This document shows positions 51,783 to 59,096 of a DNA stretch of 64,000 bases, one piece after another. The stretch covers positions 1,612,001 through 1,676,000 of the forward strand of contig NZ_OMOQ01000001.1 of assembly GCF_900302475.1 (NCBI RefSeq), written 5' to 3'. A program made the position numbers and the translations under genes. Under the pieces are notes generated by a model, which saw nothing but the letters and a program-made list of their open reading frames with translations, was not told where the DNA came from and did no database searches. How positions within the stretch are numbered: position 1 is the first letter of the stretch; the number at the start of each line of letters is the position of its first letter. This stretch comes from Defluviimonas aquaemixtae. Lineage in GTDB: Bacteria > Pseudomonadota > Alphaproteobacteria > Rhodobacterales > Rhodobacteraceae.

Positions 51783-53108
51783 TCAGCGAGCAAGCACGAG
51801 TTCGGCCTTGAGCCCGCCGAGCGTCTCGCTTTCACCCAGTCGCAATGTGCCGCCATGGCTGCGCGCTATGTCCGCCGAGATGGCAAGCCCGAGCCCTGCG
51901 CCCGAGCCCCGGTCTTGGTTGCGCGCATCGTCGAGCCGCGTGAACGGGCGCAGCGCTTCCTCCCGCCGCTCGCGCGCGATGCCGGGCCCATCGTCCTCTA
52001 CGCCGATGCGGACGGCACGGTCGAGAATCGCGAGCGAGACTTCGGCGCGGGTCCCGTAGCGCACCGCGTTGCCAATGAGATTGTCTAGCGCGCGGCGCAC
52101 CGCGCGTTCCCTGAGCCGCGCCTTGCCTGCCCCCTCCACCGTCCTCAGGACGACGTTTCGTCCGGCCCGGCGCGCATCCTCGATGCTCGAACGGACAAGC
52201 GTGATCGGATCCATGAGCTCCGCCTCGCCTTCGAGCGCATCGCCCCTCACGAAAGCGAGGAACGCGTCGATCAGACGCTCCATCTCCTCCACGTCGCGCT
52301 CCATGTCGCGCGCTTCGGGCTCGTCCGCCATCATCGACAGGCTGAGTTTCAGTCGGGTGAGCGGGGTGCGCAGGTCATGACTCACCCCCGACAGGAGCAG
52401 TGTGCGCTGCTCGATCTGTCGCTCGATCCGCGCACGCATGTCGAGAAACGAATTACCGGCGGCGCGGACTTCGATCGCACCGGCGGGCTTGTACGGGACG
52501 ATACGGCCCTTACCGAAATCTTCGGCCGCGCGCGCGAGCCGCCGGATCGGACGAAGCTGGTTGCGCAGGAAGAGAAACGCGATGAGCGTCATCAATAGCC
52601 CTGTCGCCACCATAAGAACCAGAAGCTGGTGGGGGTTGCTGACCGCCACGCGGCTCCGCGCGAATTCGACCTCCATCGGACCCTGCGGCGTGGCTATGAC
52701 GAGCCTGACCCGGCGCAGGTCCGACAGATCCACCGCACCGAGATCGGCGAAATTCTCGCGCAACGTGGCAATCACGACGCGGCCGGAAAGGTCATAGTAT
52801 ACGCGCCGATCGGCCTGAGGCGCCTTGTCGCCGGCCGGCAGCGCCACGGTCATCGCGAGCGCCTCGCCGACCTCTTCTGCCTGATCGCGTGCGGCGGATA
52901 GATCGGGCGCGACGGCGACCCGTTCGACCAGGAGGGCGATGTCCTGCACGATGTTGCGTGTCATCTGCTCCGTCACGCCCTCGAAATGGCGCTGAATGAA
53001 GGATATGGACACGACGAGCTGAATCATCACGATGGGCAGTACGAGGATGAGCGCCGCCCGGCCGTAAAGACCGCGGGGCATCAGGTGCTTCAACCAGCCG
53101 AAAAACAT
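51783..53108 (-). CDS. EnvZ-like HAMP-domain sensor histidine kinase
   Basis: 441 residues: membrane helix about 15-35, periplasmic domain of about 120 residues, second helix about 160-180 (LLVLMVATGLLMTLIAFLFL), HAMP (RNQLRPIRRLARAAEDFGKG), HisKA with LLLSGVSHDLRTPLTRLKLS, and an ATPase domain (EDDGPGI, GSGAGLGLAISADIA). Order and motifs match EnvZ/OmpR-family kinases. No response-regulator gene is adjacent: upstream is the divergent metallo-hydrolase, downstream the convergent small membrane protein. The partner must be encoded elsewhere. Confidence 0.9.
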   Translation of the reverse strand: MFFGWLKHLMPRGLYGRAALILVLPIVMIQLVVSISFIQRHFEGVTEQMTRNIVQDIALLVERVAVAPDLSAARDQAEEVGEALAMTVALPAGDKAPQADRRVYYDLSGRVVIATLRENFADLGAVDLSDLRRVRLVIATPQGPMEVEFARSRVAVSNPHQLLVLMVATGLLMTLIAFLFLRNQLRPIRRLARAAEDFGKGRIVPYKPAGAIEVRAAGNSFLDMRARIERQIEQRTLLLSGVSHDLRTPLTRLKLSLSMMADEPEARDMERDVEEMERLIDAFLAFVRGDALEGEAELMDPITLVRSSIEDARRAGRNVVLRTVEGAGKARLRERAVRRALDNLIGNAVRYGTRAEVSLAILDRAVRIGVEDDGPGIARERREEALRPFTRLDDARNQDRGSGAGLGLAISADIARSHGGTLRLGESETLGGLKAELVLAR

Positions 53109-53174
53109 GGGCGCAGCCTAGCCGCGCCCCATCGGGAGCGGAAGCGCAAGTTGCAGCAGTCTACTGAGGGACCG

Positions 53175-54059
53175 GTGGCGGGCCGGGTCGAGCAGCTGGA
53201 GCCGGGCCTGCGCCGCGTCCTTGCGCCCAATCCTTCGCCAATGACCTTCCACGGCACGAACACCTACATCCTCGGCGAGGGCGTTGTGGCCGTCATCGAT
53301 CCCGGCCCCGCGGATCCTGTTCATCTTGGCGCGATCCTCGGCGCGCTCTCTCCCGGCGAACGGATCGGCCACATTCTCGTCACGCATGCCCATCTCGACC
53401 ATTCCCCCCTTGCCCGCCCGCTCGCCGAAGTTTCCGGCGCGCCCGTCCTGGCGTATGGCGACGCACGCGCCGGTCGCTCGTCGGTGATGGAGAGGCTGGC
53501 GAAGGGCGCTGGCCTCGCCGGCGGCGAAGGCGTCGACGATGGCTTCGCGCCCGATATCCGGCTGGCCGATGGCGACCGCATCGCTGGGCCCGACTGGGAG
53601 GTTACCGCGATCCACACGCCTGGGCATTTCGGCAATCACCTGAGTTTTCTCTGGCGCGAAGTCGCCTTCAGCGGTGACCATGTGATGGGCTGGGCCTCGT
53701 CGCTCATCTCGCCGCCGGACGGCGACATGGGCGCCTACATGGCTTCGCTCGCTCGGCTCGAGGGGTCGGGGGCGGTGCGGCTCTATCCCGGCCACGGCAG
53801 CCCCGTCACCGACGCATCGGCACGGATCGCAGAGCTTGCGGCGCACCGCCGGGCGCGCGAGGCGGCGATCCGCGCGGCGCTTGCGGACGGCCCGGCCGAC
53901 GCGGTCACGCTGGCGGCAAGCATCTACACCAACACACCCGTTCCGCTGATGCGCGCCGCCGCCCGAAACGTGCTTGCCCATCTTATTGATCTGATGGAGA
54001 GAAAGGTCGCAGTGCCCGAAGGCGAACTCGCCGTGACAACGCGATTCCGGCTGCGCTGA
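53175..54059 (+). CDS. Metallo-beta-lactamase-fold hydrolase (LACTB2-like)
   Basis: 294 residues. Start GTG 53175 (MAGRVEQLEPGLRRVLAPNP) is preferred because GAGGG lies 5 bases upstream; the open frame continues further left over the kinase promoter. Metal-binding motif ILVTHAHLDHSPLARPL, then HTPGHFGNHLSFLW, AFSGDHVMGW and LYPGHGSPV; a C-terminal winged-helix-like region follows, as in LACTB2/glyoxalase-II-like hydrolases. Substrate unknown. Divergent from the EnvZ-like kinase. Confidence 0.86.
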   Translation: MAGRVEQLEPGLRRVLAPNPSPMTFHGTNTYILGEGVVAVIDPGPADPVHLGAILGALSPGERIGHILVTHAHLDHSPLARPLAEVSGAPVLAYGDARAGRSSVMERLAKGAGLAGGEGVDDGFAPDIRLADGDRIAGPDWEVTAIHTPGHFGNHLSFLWREVAFSGDHVMGWASSLISPPDGDMGAYMASLARLEGSGAVRLYPGHGSPVTDASARIAELAAHRRAREAAIRAALADGPADAVTLAASIYTNTPVPLMRAAARNVLAHLIDLMERKVAVPEGELAVTTRFRLR

Positions 54060-54127
54060 GCATGCGGGATTTTGTGCCGAAACCCTCTGGACGCCTGCGG
54101 CCGCCCTTGCTATATCGCGCCCCGTGT

Positions 54128-54202
54128 TCCGGCGTAGCTCAGCGGTAGAGCAGTTGACTGTTAATCAATTGGTCGTAGGTTCGATCCCTACCGCCGGAGC
54201 CA
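54128..54202 (+). tRNA. tRNA-Asn (GTT)
   Basis: 75 bases including encoded CCA. Acceptor TCCGGCG/CGCCGGA, D-arm GCTC...GAGC, anticodon stem GTTGA/TCAAT with loop CTGTTAA (anticodon GTT), T-arm GTAGG TTCGATC CCTAC. Followed by an unusually gene-poor kilobase. Confidence 0.96.
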
Positions 54203-54407
54203 AAAATCCCACTGAATGCAGGTACATATCGAGATCGCGGTATGCGGTCTATGTAGGTATTGAACTACCCTGTAGGCAGTTCATAAGCAGTCACGCGCGA
54301 GAGACGAGTCAGCAGGGCGTTGAACGATTTCCCGCTGCGCCCCTGACCGCCTCCGAGCTACAGCAACCCCATGCGTCCGCAGGATGTAACAGGCAAGAGC
54401 GTTCTAT

Positions 54408-54578
54408 ATGGTGTTCTCCCTCGTTCGTTCGAAGAAACTGAGCAAGCCGTCGAGACAGGACAAGACGCAGCCTATCGTGAAGTTTGTCGCAAACACTCTA
54501 GGCATCCAACAAGCTCGATTCTTGAACGAGAACGGAAGCCTGCCCGCAATGGCTCTGGATGAGTGGTCGATAGGTTAG
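54408..54578 (+). CDS. Possible 56-residue hypothetical protein
   Basis: The frame starts MVFSLVRSKKLSKPSRQDKT and continues QPIVKFVANTLGIQQARFLN, ending DEWSIG. It is basic at the N-terminus with no membrane helix. The ribosome-binding site is weak (CAAGAGCG). No family recognised; could be fortuitous or the remains of an integrated element next to tRNA-Asn. Confidence 0.3.
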   Translation: MVFSLVRSKKLSKPSRQDKTQPIVKFVANTLGIQQARFLNENGSLPAMALDEWSIG

Positions 54579-54637
54579 GTGGCGCGCACAGCCGACACCG
54601 TGCTTCAAAAAATCGGCTCGAACCGGCCGTTGAAGGG

Positions 54638-54850
54638 ATGGCGGTGATGACGGTCTTCTTCATGGAAGTTTTCGGGGACCGGAGCGGACCTGAGTTGTTT
54701 GGTGACTACATGCGGCTACAGGATCAGGGCAACGAGATCGTCCAAGAGGGAATGATGACTGGCGGTCGTGACGTCTTCGCTTGGATGGCCGACAGCAACA
54801 AGGTGCCCACAGGATGGATGGCCTACGTCTATTCGCTTGACGAGGGGTAG
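54638..54850 (+). CDS. Possible 70-residue hypothetical protein
   Basis: The frame from ATG 54638 has GAAGGG immediately upstream. It reads MAVMTVFFMEVFGDRSGPEL, FGDYMRLQDQGNEIVQEGMM, TGGRDVFAWMADSNKVPTGW, MAYVYSLDEG. The acidic, aromatic-rich composition looks like a real small soluble protein, but no family is recognised. An upstream in-frame start at 54563 is less likely. Confidence 0.4.
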   Translation: MAVMTVFFMEVFGDRSGPELFGDYMRLQDQGNEIVQEGMMTGGRDVFAWMADSNKVPTGWMAYVYSLDEG

Positions 54851-54856
54851 CCTGAA

Positions 54857-54895
54857 CACAAAAAGCGCCCCGGAACGCATGTTCCCGAGGCGCTT
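54857..54895 (-). terminator. Rho-independent terminator for minus-strand transcription
   Basis: AAGCGCC/GGCGCTT outer stem plus CGGAAC/GTTCCCG inner stem around a GCAT loop (54863-54895). On the minus strand it is followed by TTTTTGTGTT (complement of 54855-54864). A strong intrinsic terminator for the methyltransferase and 43-residue ORF unit. Confidence 0.8.
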
Positions 54896-55019
54896 GCAGG
54901 TCATGGGGAAAGGAGTTACCCCGCCCTGACTGCGGTCGATGCGTTTAACGAGGGACTGAACCGCTATGCCTCGTGCAGGTGGCGAGCCTGCACCGGCGCG
55001 CGCCACTCCGGCAAGGCGG

Positions 55020-55151
55020 TCATGATGACCTCTTTCGCCCGTTGCGTCCGCGCGGCCCGAGGGGTGGCGCTTTGCAGTCGTAGCACAAGCGAATCCCGAT
55101 CACGTTCTCCGACCAGAGGGCCATGAGCGAGGACGCGATAGAACGTTTCAT
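55020..55151 (-). CDS. Possible 43-residue protein downstream of the methyltransferase
   Basis: ATG 55151 has GGAG 7 bases upstream on the minus strand. The peptide reads MKRSIASSLMALWSENVIGI, RLCYDCKAPPLGPRGRNGRK, RSS; it contains a CYDC pair and a basic tail. It lies 38 bases after the methyltransferase stop and before a strong terminator, so it is on a transcript. No family recognised. Confidence 0.4.
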   Translation of the reverse strand: MKRSIASSLMALWSENVIGIRLCYDCKAPPLGPRGRNGRKRSS

Positions 55152-55189
55152 TCTTGTCTCCAATCGTTGTGTTTCGAATTTCCGCCTTT

Positions 55190-56248
55190 TCAGACGCGCG
55201 CTTGGAGGATCAGGTTGAACGGCGTTTCGGCCGCAAGCGAAAACGAGTCGAAGCCGGCCTCGGCGAAGACCTCGGCCAGTCGACCGCGGCCAGCCTGAGC
55301 ACCCAGCACATGCGTGCCGTTCTCCGAGATCGCATGGGCGCAGCACAACGTGGTCGACGCCGCGTAGTAGAGCCTTCCGACGGGATTAATGTTGTCCTCG
55401 ACCCGATCCGCAGCCGCCGGTTCGACGAGCATGACCGACCCGCCCTTGGCCAGCGCGGCGCGGGCATGGCGTGCCGCTGCGACGGGATGGCCCATGTCAT
55501 GCAGGCAGTCGAAAAAGCAGATGAGGTCGAGATCCCGATCGCTGTAACCGCTGGCATCGGTCACCGCGAAATGCACGCGGTCGGCCACGCCTTCCGCTTC
55601 GGCTATTCTCCGCGCCTCTTCGATCGAGCCTTCGTGTACGTCAAATCCGAAGAAGACCGAATTCGGAAAGGCCTTGGCCATCAGCACCGTCGAATGTCCG
55701 TGCCCGCAGCCGATATCGGCGACCCGCGCGCCGCGCTTCAGATTGTCCACGACGCCGTCGAGTGCAGGAAGCCACTGCTCGACGAGGTTCGCGGCGTATC
55801 CGTTTCGGAAGAACGCCGCCACTCCGCAGAAGAGCCGTCCGTCATGATCTCCCCACGCGACGCCCTTGCCGGTGCGGATTGCCTCGATCGCCTTGTCCTC
55901 GTCGGCCCACATCGAGGCCACGACCTGCCAGGCATGCGGCAGGAACACGGGCGAGGTTTCGTCGGCGAGGATCATGGCCTGTTCGGCCGTCAGTTCGTAT
56001 AGGCCCGTGGCAGCGTGGTACTGGACATAGCCACCCGCGACCTGGCTATTCAGCCATTCGCGCACGTAGCGCTCGGCGCATCCGGCGCGGTCCGCCACTG
56101 CCTGCGAAGACACCGGGCCCTGGCCATCCATCGCGGAATAAAGCCCCAGCTTGGACCCGATCGAGACCATCACGCCGCCATAGCCGGCCGAAAGGTCCGC
56201 GAAGAGACGCTCCACATGGAAATCGAGCGCACTTGGATTGATCGTCAT
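55190..56248 (-). CDS. Class I SAM-dependent methyltransferase with N-terminal winged helix (Rv2258c-like)
   Basis: 352 residues. The N-terminal winged-helix domain (about 1-90; VSSQAVADRAGCAERYVREW) resembles O-methyltransferase dimerisation domains. The SAM domain has ARVADIGCGHGHSTVLMAKA, GFDVHEGSIEEARRIA, LDLICFFDCLHDMGHP and GGSVMLVEPAAADRVEDNIN. Small-molecule substrate unknown. ATG 56248 is preceded by AGGAG 7 bases upstream. Divergent from a GlxA-type AraC regulator that probably controls it. Confidence 0.85.
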   Translation of the reverse strand: MTINPSALDFHVERLFADLSAGYGGVMVSIGSKLGLYSAMDGQGPVSSQAVADRAGCAERYVREWLNSQVAGGYVQYHAATGLYELTAEQAMILADETSPVFLPHAWQVVASMWADEDKAIEAIRTGKGVAWGDHDGRLFCGVAAFFRNGYAANLVEQWLPALDGVVDNLKRGARVADIGCGHGHSTVLMAKAFPNSVFFGFDVHEGSIEEARRIAEAEGVADRVHFAVTDASGYSDRDLDLICFFDCLHDMGHPVAAARHARAALAKGGSVMLVEPAAADRVEDNINPVGRLYYAASTTLCCAHAISENGTHVLGAQAGRGRLAEVFAEAGFDSFSLAAETPFNLILQARV

Positions 56249-56364
56249 CGTCAGTCTCCTATTGCGTTGATTGACGTTTGGGAAACTGACCTTTGACCGG
56301 CCCTTGCACGAGTGCGATACTGGTCCAAACAGGTTCATTTCTGCCATTTGAAAGGGCGACGTCG
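56249..56364. promoter_or_regulatory. Divergent control region with inverted repeats
   Basis: 116 bases. GTTTGG near 56276 and CCAAAC near 56326 form inverted arms about 50 bases apart, with GCAC-GA-GTGC between them. This is a plausible site for the adjacent AraC-type regulator, by position and symmetry only. Confidence 0.35.
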
Positions 56365-57396
56365 ATGCGCGACCGTCCGATCCATGTTTCATTGGTCGCC
56401 TTTCCCGACGCGGTCGTTTCAACGCTGACCGGTATCTACGATGTTCTGAACTCCTTCGGCATGCTGAAGGGATTCCACGCATCGATCCCGCCCGAACCGC
56501 CGTTCACCATCGAGATCGTCGGGCAGGAGGCGCCCGAGGTGATGCTGGCCAGCGGCATTCCGGTGCGCGTCCACAAGCGCTGTGATGAGGTTGATCGCAC
56601 GGACATCATCATCGCGCCGTCGGTTATTCTGGAAGACGGCTGTTGGCGGCACGGTCGTTATCCCGAACTGACCGCATGGATCGACAGCATGCATCGGCAG
56701 GGCGCACTTTTGTGTTCGGCCTGTTCGGGCGTGTTCCTCTTGGCTGAAACAGGGGCTTTCGATGGCCGCGAGGTCACGGTGCACTGGGGCTACGACGCTG
56801 CGTTCCGTCAGGCCTATCCCCGAATTCCGGTCTTCCCGGAGAAGGTTCTGCTCGTCAGCGGCGATGCCAACGAGCTTGTCAGTTCGGGCGCCGCGATGAC
56901 CTGGCACGATCTCGTGCTCTACCTGATCGCACGGTACGTGGGCAACTCTGCCGCCCAGGCCGTCGCCCGCTTCTTCGCGCTGCAGTGGCATCACGACGGG
57001 GTCACGCCCTATGTCGTCTTCAAGGGACGCACCGACCATCGCGACGCGGCGATACGCGAGGTGCAGGACTGGTTGGCCACGAAATTCTCGGTCGCGAGCC
57101 CGGTGGAGGAGATGATGAGGCGCAGCGGTCTGGCCGAACGCACTCTCACGCGCCGCTTCAAGGCTGCGACCGGGCTTTCTCCGCTCGCTTACGTGCAACG
57201 CCTGCGCATCGAGAGCGCCAAGCGCCTGCTGGAAGACAATAAACTGCCAATCGACGAGATCGCCTGGCGCTGCGGGTATGAGGATCCTGCATTCTTCCGT
57301 CGGCTTTTCAAGCGGACGACCGGAATGGCCCCCGGCAGTTTTCGGAAACGCTTCTCCATCCCCGAATTCACCATGGCGCTGCCCGGCACTGAATGA
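56365..57396 (+). CDS. GlxA/FtrA-family AraC transcriptional regulator
   Basis: 343 residues. The N-terminal DJ-1/GATase1-like domain (about 1-200) keeps the nucleophile-elbow Cys in LLCSACSGVFLLAETG. The C-terminal AraC double helix-turn-helix follows: AERTLTRRFKAATGLSPLAY, then LPIDEIAWRCGYEDPAFFRR and LFKRTTGMAPGSFRKRF. Members regulate arginine, carnitine, glycine betaine or other small-molecule genes in response to metabolites. ATG 56365 was chosen; a TTG at 56293 would extend into the control region. Likely target is the divergent methyltransferase gene. Confidence 0.88.
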   Translation: MRDRPIHVSLVAFPDAVVSTLTGIYDVLNSFGMLKGFHASIPPEPPFTIEIVGQEAPEVMLASGIPVRVHKRCDEVDRTDIIIAPSVILEDGCWRHGRYPELTAWIDSMHRQGALLCSACSGVFLLAETGAFDGREVTVHWGYDAAFRQAYPRIPVFPEKVLLVSGDANELVSSGAAMTWHDLVLYLIARYVGNSAAQAVARFFALQWHHDGVTPYVVFKGRTDHRDAAIREVQDWLATKFSVASPVEEMMRRSGLAERTLTRRFKAATGLSPLAYVQRLRIESAKRLLEDNKLPIDEIAWRCGYEDPAFFRRLFKRTTGMAPGSFRKRFSIPEFTMALPGTE

Positions 57397-57434
57397 CTGT
57401 GTTCGACCGTCATCACGGAATGAGGCCAGATGAC

Positions 57435-58202
57435 TCAGCCGCGGATCGTGTCGAGAAGCGCGTGGTGCAGTTCCACCGTCGCGGCGGCGATGACAGGTAC
57501 GTTGGCCTGCATCGCAAGGCGCCTTCCCTGCCAGTCGGTCATCACGCCGCCCGCTTCCTCGACCAGGAGTGCCACGGGTACGTAGTCGTAGGGCTGAAGG
57601 TCGTAGTCCACGACCGCGTCGACATGCCCGGATGCGAGGAGTGCATAGGGGTAGCAGTCGTAAGCGAACCGCCGCGTACGGCCGAAGTCGAGGAGCCGCG
57701 TGAAGACCTCCGGCGCATCCCGCCAGATCTTTTCGGCCTCTGAGATGTAGAGGACCGCGTCGCCCGCCACCCGCCTGTCGGAGGCGCGGATACGCGCACC
57801 GCCCAGACGCGCACCCCGGCCGCGCTCCGCGTCGTAAAACTCGCCCAAGGCGGGTAGCGCGACGATGCTCAGCTTCGTCTCTCCGCGATGAAGCTTGGCG
57901 AGCAGGAAGCCGAACAGCGGGTGGCCGGTCATGAAGCTCCGTGTTCCGTCGATTGGGTCAACGATCCATAGGTCTTCGCTGTCGGCGCGGTCGAACCCCT
58001 GCTCCTCGCCGAATATTCCGTGTTCTGGGAAGCGCTCGGAAATGAGGCGGCGAACCTCGGCCTCGACCGCGCGATCGGCGCGCGTCACCGGGCTGTCGTC
58101 TGCCTTGAACTCGACGTCGAGAGCGCCGCGGAACAGCGACATCGCGACCCGGCTCGCGGCTGCGGCGATGGCGAGGGCATCGTCAAGACTGGCGTTGTTC
58201 AT
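57435..58202 (-). CDS. Inositol monophosphatase-family phosphatase (HisN-like)
   Basis: 255 residues. The Li-sensitive phosphatase motifs are present: GIFGEEQG (metal-binding Glu), LWIVDPIDGTRSFMTGHPLF (DPIDGT) and the late Asp in LQPYDYVPVALLVEEAGG. In alphaproteobacteria this subfamily includes histidinol-phosphatase HisN as well as sugar/inositol phosphatases. Here it is coupled (ATGA) to an upstream DeoR-type regulator, so a catabolic sugar- or polyol-phosphate substrate is more likely than histidinol phosphate (inference). Confidence 0.85.
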   Translation of the reverse strand: MNNASLDDALAIAAAASRVAMSLFRGALDVEFKADDSPVTRADRAVEAEVRRLISERFPEHGIFGEEQGFDRADSEDLWIVDPIDGTRSFMTGHPLFGFLLAKLHRGETKLSIVALPALGEFYDAERGRGARLGGARIRASDRRVAGDAVLYISEAEKIWRDAPEVFTRLLDFGRTRRFAYDCYPYALLASGHVDAVVDYDLQPYDYVPVALLVEEAGGVMTDWQGRRLAMQANVPVIAAATVELHHALLDTIRG

Positions 58203-58984
58203 GTGTCGCCTCCGGCCAGAGTGACCGCGACGCGCCACCGCGCAAGCGCCGCGGCGAGTCCCTCGGGCGGTGGGCGGTCAGTGATCAGCGCAGCGATATC
58301 GTCGGGTGGACAGGATACAAGCGGTGCATTGCGGGCGAACTTCTCGTAATCAACCGCCATGACGGCGCGCCGCGCGCATTTGACGGCAAGACTGGCGATC
58401 TCTGCCTCGGCGGGGTTGAAGACGAGAAACCCGTGCCGCTCGGAGACGGCATTCGCCGACAGCACGGCCATATCGAAGGCGTAGTGCCGCATCGCCTCAA
58501 GCGCGCGCGGTCCGTAGGTCCCACGCTCGTCGCCGCCAAGCTCTCCGCCCGTCAGAACGACCCGATTTCCGTTATGGTTGGCCAGCACCTGGGCAACATG
58601 CAGCGAATTCGTGACGACCTGCAGCCGTGTATGCCCCCTCAGCGCCTCAGCCACGAAACTCGTCGTGCTGCCCACGTCGAGAAACAGACAAATCCCGTCG
58701 GCGACCTCGCACGCTACGGCGGCCGCGATGCGCCGCTTGGCGTCGGGATTCTGCGCGATGCGGTCGAAGAAGGCTGGTTCCGCACCGGCGAGCACGGTCC
58801 CGCCGTGCAGCCGCTCCACCTTGCCGCTTCGTTCTAGGCCACGGGCAAGGCGACGCACGGTTTCCTCTGACACGTCCATCGCATGGGCGATTTCGGAGTT
58901 TCGCGCCGAGCCGCCCTGACGCCGCAGAATCTCAAGAAGCTGAAATTCGCGGTGACTTGCCCTTCCGACGGCGCTTTGCGGCAT
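58199..58984 (-). CDS. DeoR/GlpR-family transcriptional repressor
   Basis: 261 residues from MPQSAVGRASHREFQLLEIL. The N-terminal DeoR helix-turn-helix reads ARNSEIAHAMDVSEETVRRL, with RLHGGTVL in the wing. The C-terminal effector domain of the sugar-phosphate isomerase type has FLDVGSTTSFVAEAL, VVTNSLHVAQVLAN and VVLTGGELGGDERGTYGP. The family senses phosphorylated sugars or polyols. It is divergent from the sulfatase-like gene and likely represses both directions; phased AAACGA and CGAAA/TTTCG sites occur nearby. Confidence 0.88.
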   Translation of the reverse strand: MPQSAVGRASHREFQLLEILRRQGGSARNSEIAHAMDVSEETVRRLARGLERSGKVERLHGGTVLAGAEPAFFDRIAQNPDAKRRIAAAVACEVADGICLFLDVGSTTSFVAEALRGHTRLQVVTNSLHVAQVLANHNGNRVVLTGGELGGDERGTYGPRALEAMRHYAFDMAVLSANAVSERHGFLVFNPAEAEIASLAVKCARRAVMAVDYEKFARNAPLVSCPPDDIAALITDRPPPEGLAAALARWRVAVTLAGGDT

Positions 58985-59023
58985 GTGGCGACTCCCTGAA
59001 CGGAAATTTGCACACAAGATCGC

Positions 59024-59042
59024 ACGAAAGGCCACATTTTTC
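59024..59042. promoter_or_regulatory. Candidate DeoR operator: CGAAA...TTTCG inverted repeat
   Basis: In the 112-base gap between the DeoR gene and the sulfatase-like gene lies CGAAAGGCCACATTTTTCG, with outer CGAAA and TTTCG arms. DeoR/GlpR proteins often recognise TTTCG/CGAAA-type half-sites, and the same AAACGA word recurs before the ABC receptor gene. Confidence 0.45.
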
Positions 59043-59096
59043 GTTGCCGCGAATCGATTTCCTCGTGTTTCATGGCAATCAGTTCCGGGGGGTGTA

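Larger units (their letters stand above)
54203..54856. other. Gene-poor, compositionally different stretch downstream of tRNA-Asn
   Basis: The sequence is less GC-rich than its surroundings and has no recognisable gene. TGAACT/AGTTCA (54261-54283) forms a small inverted repeat. Two short frames could be genes and are listed separately (54408-54578, 54638-54850). No integrase or direct repeat of the tRNA 3' end was seen, so an island remnant is only a possibility. Confidence 0.4.

Noticed and set aside
54128..55190. Intact integrative element at tRNA-Asn
   Set aside because: No integrase, excisionase or direct repeat of the tRNA 3' end could be found; only a possible scar is proposed.
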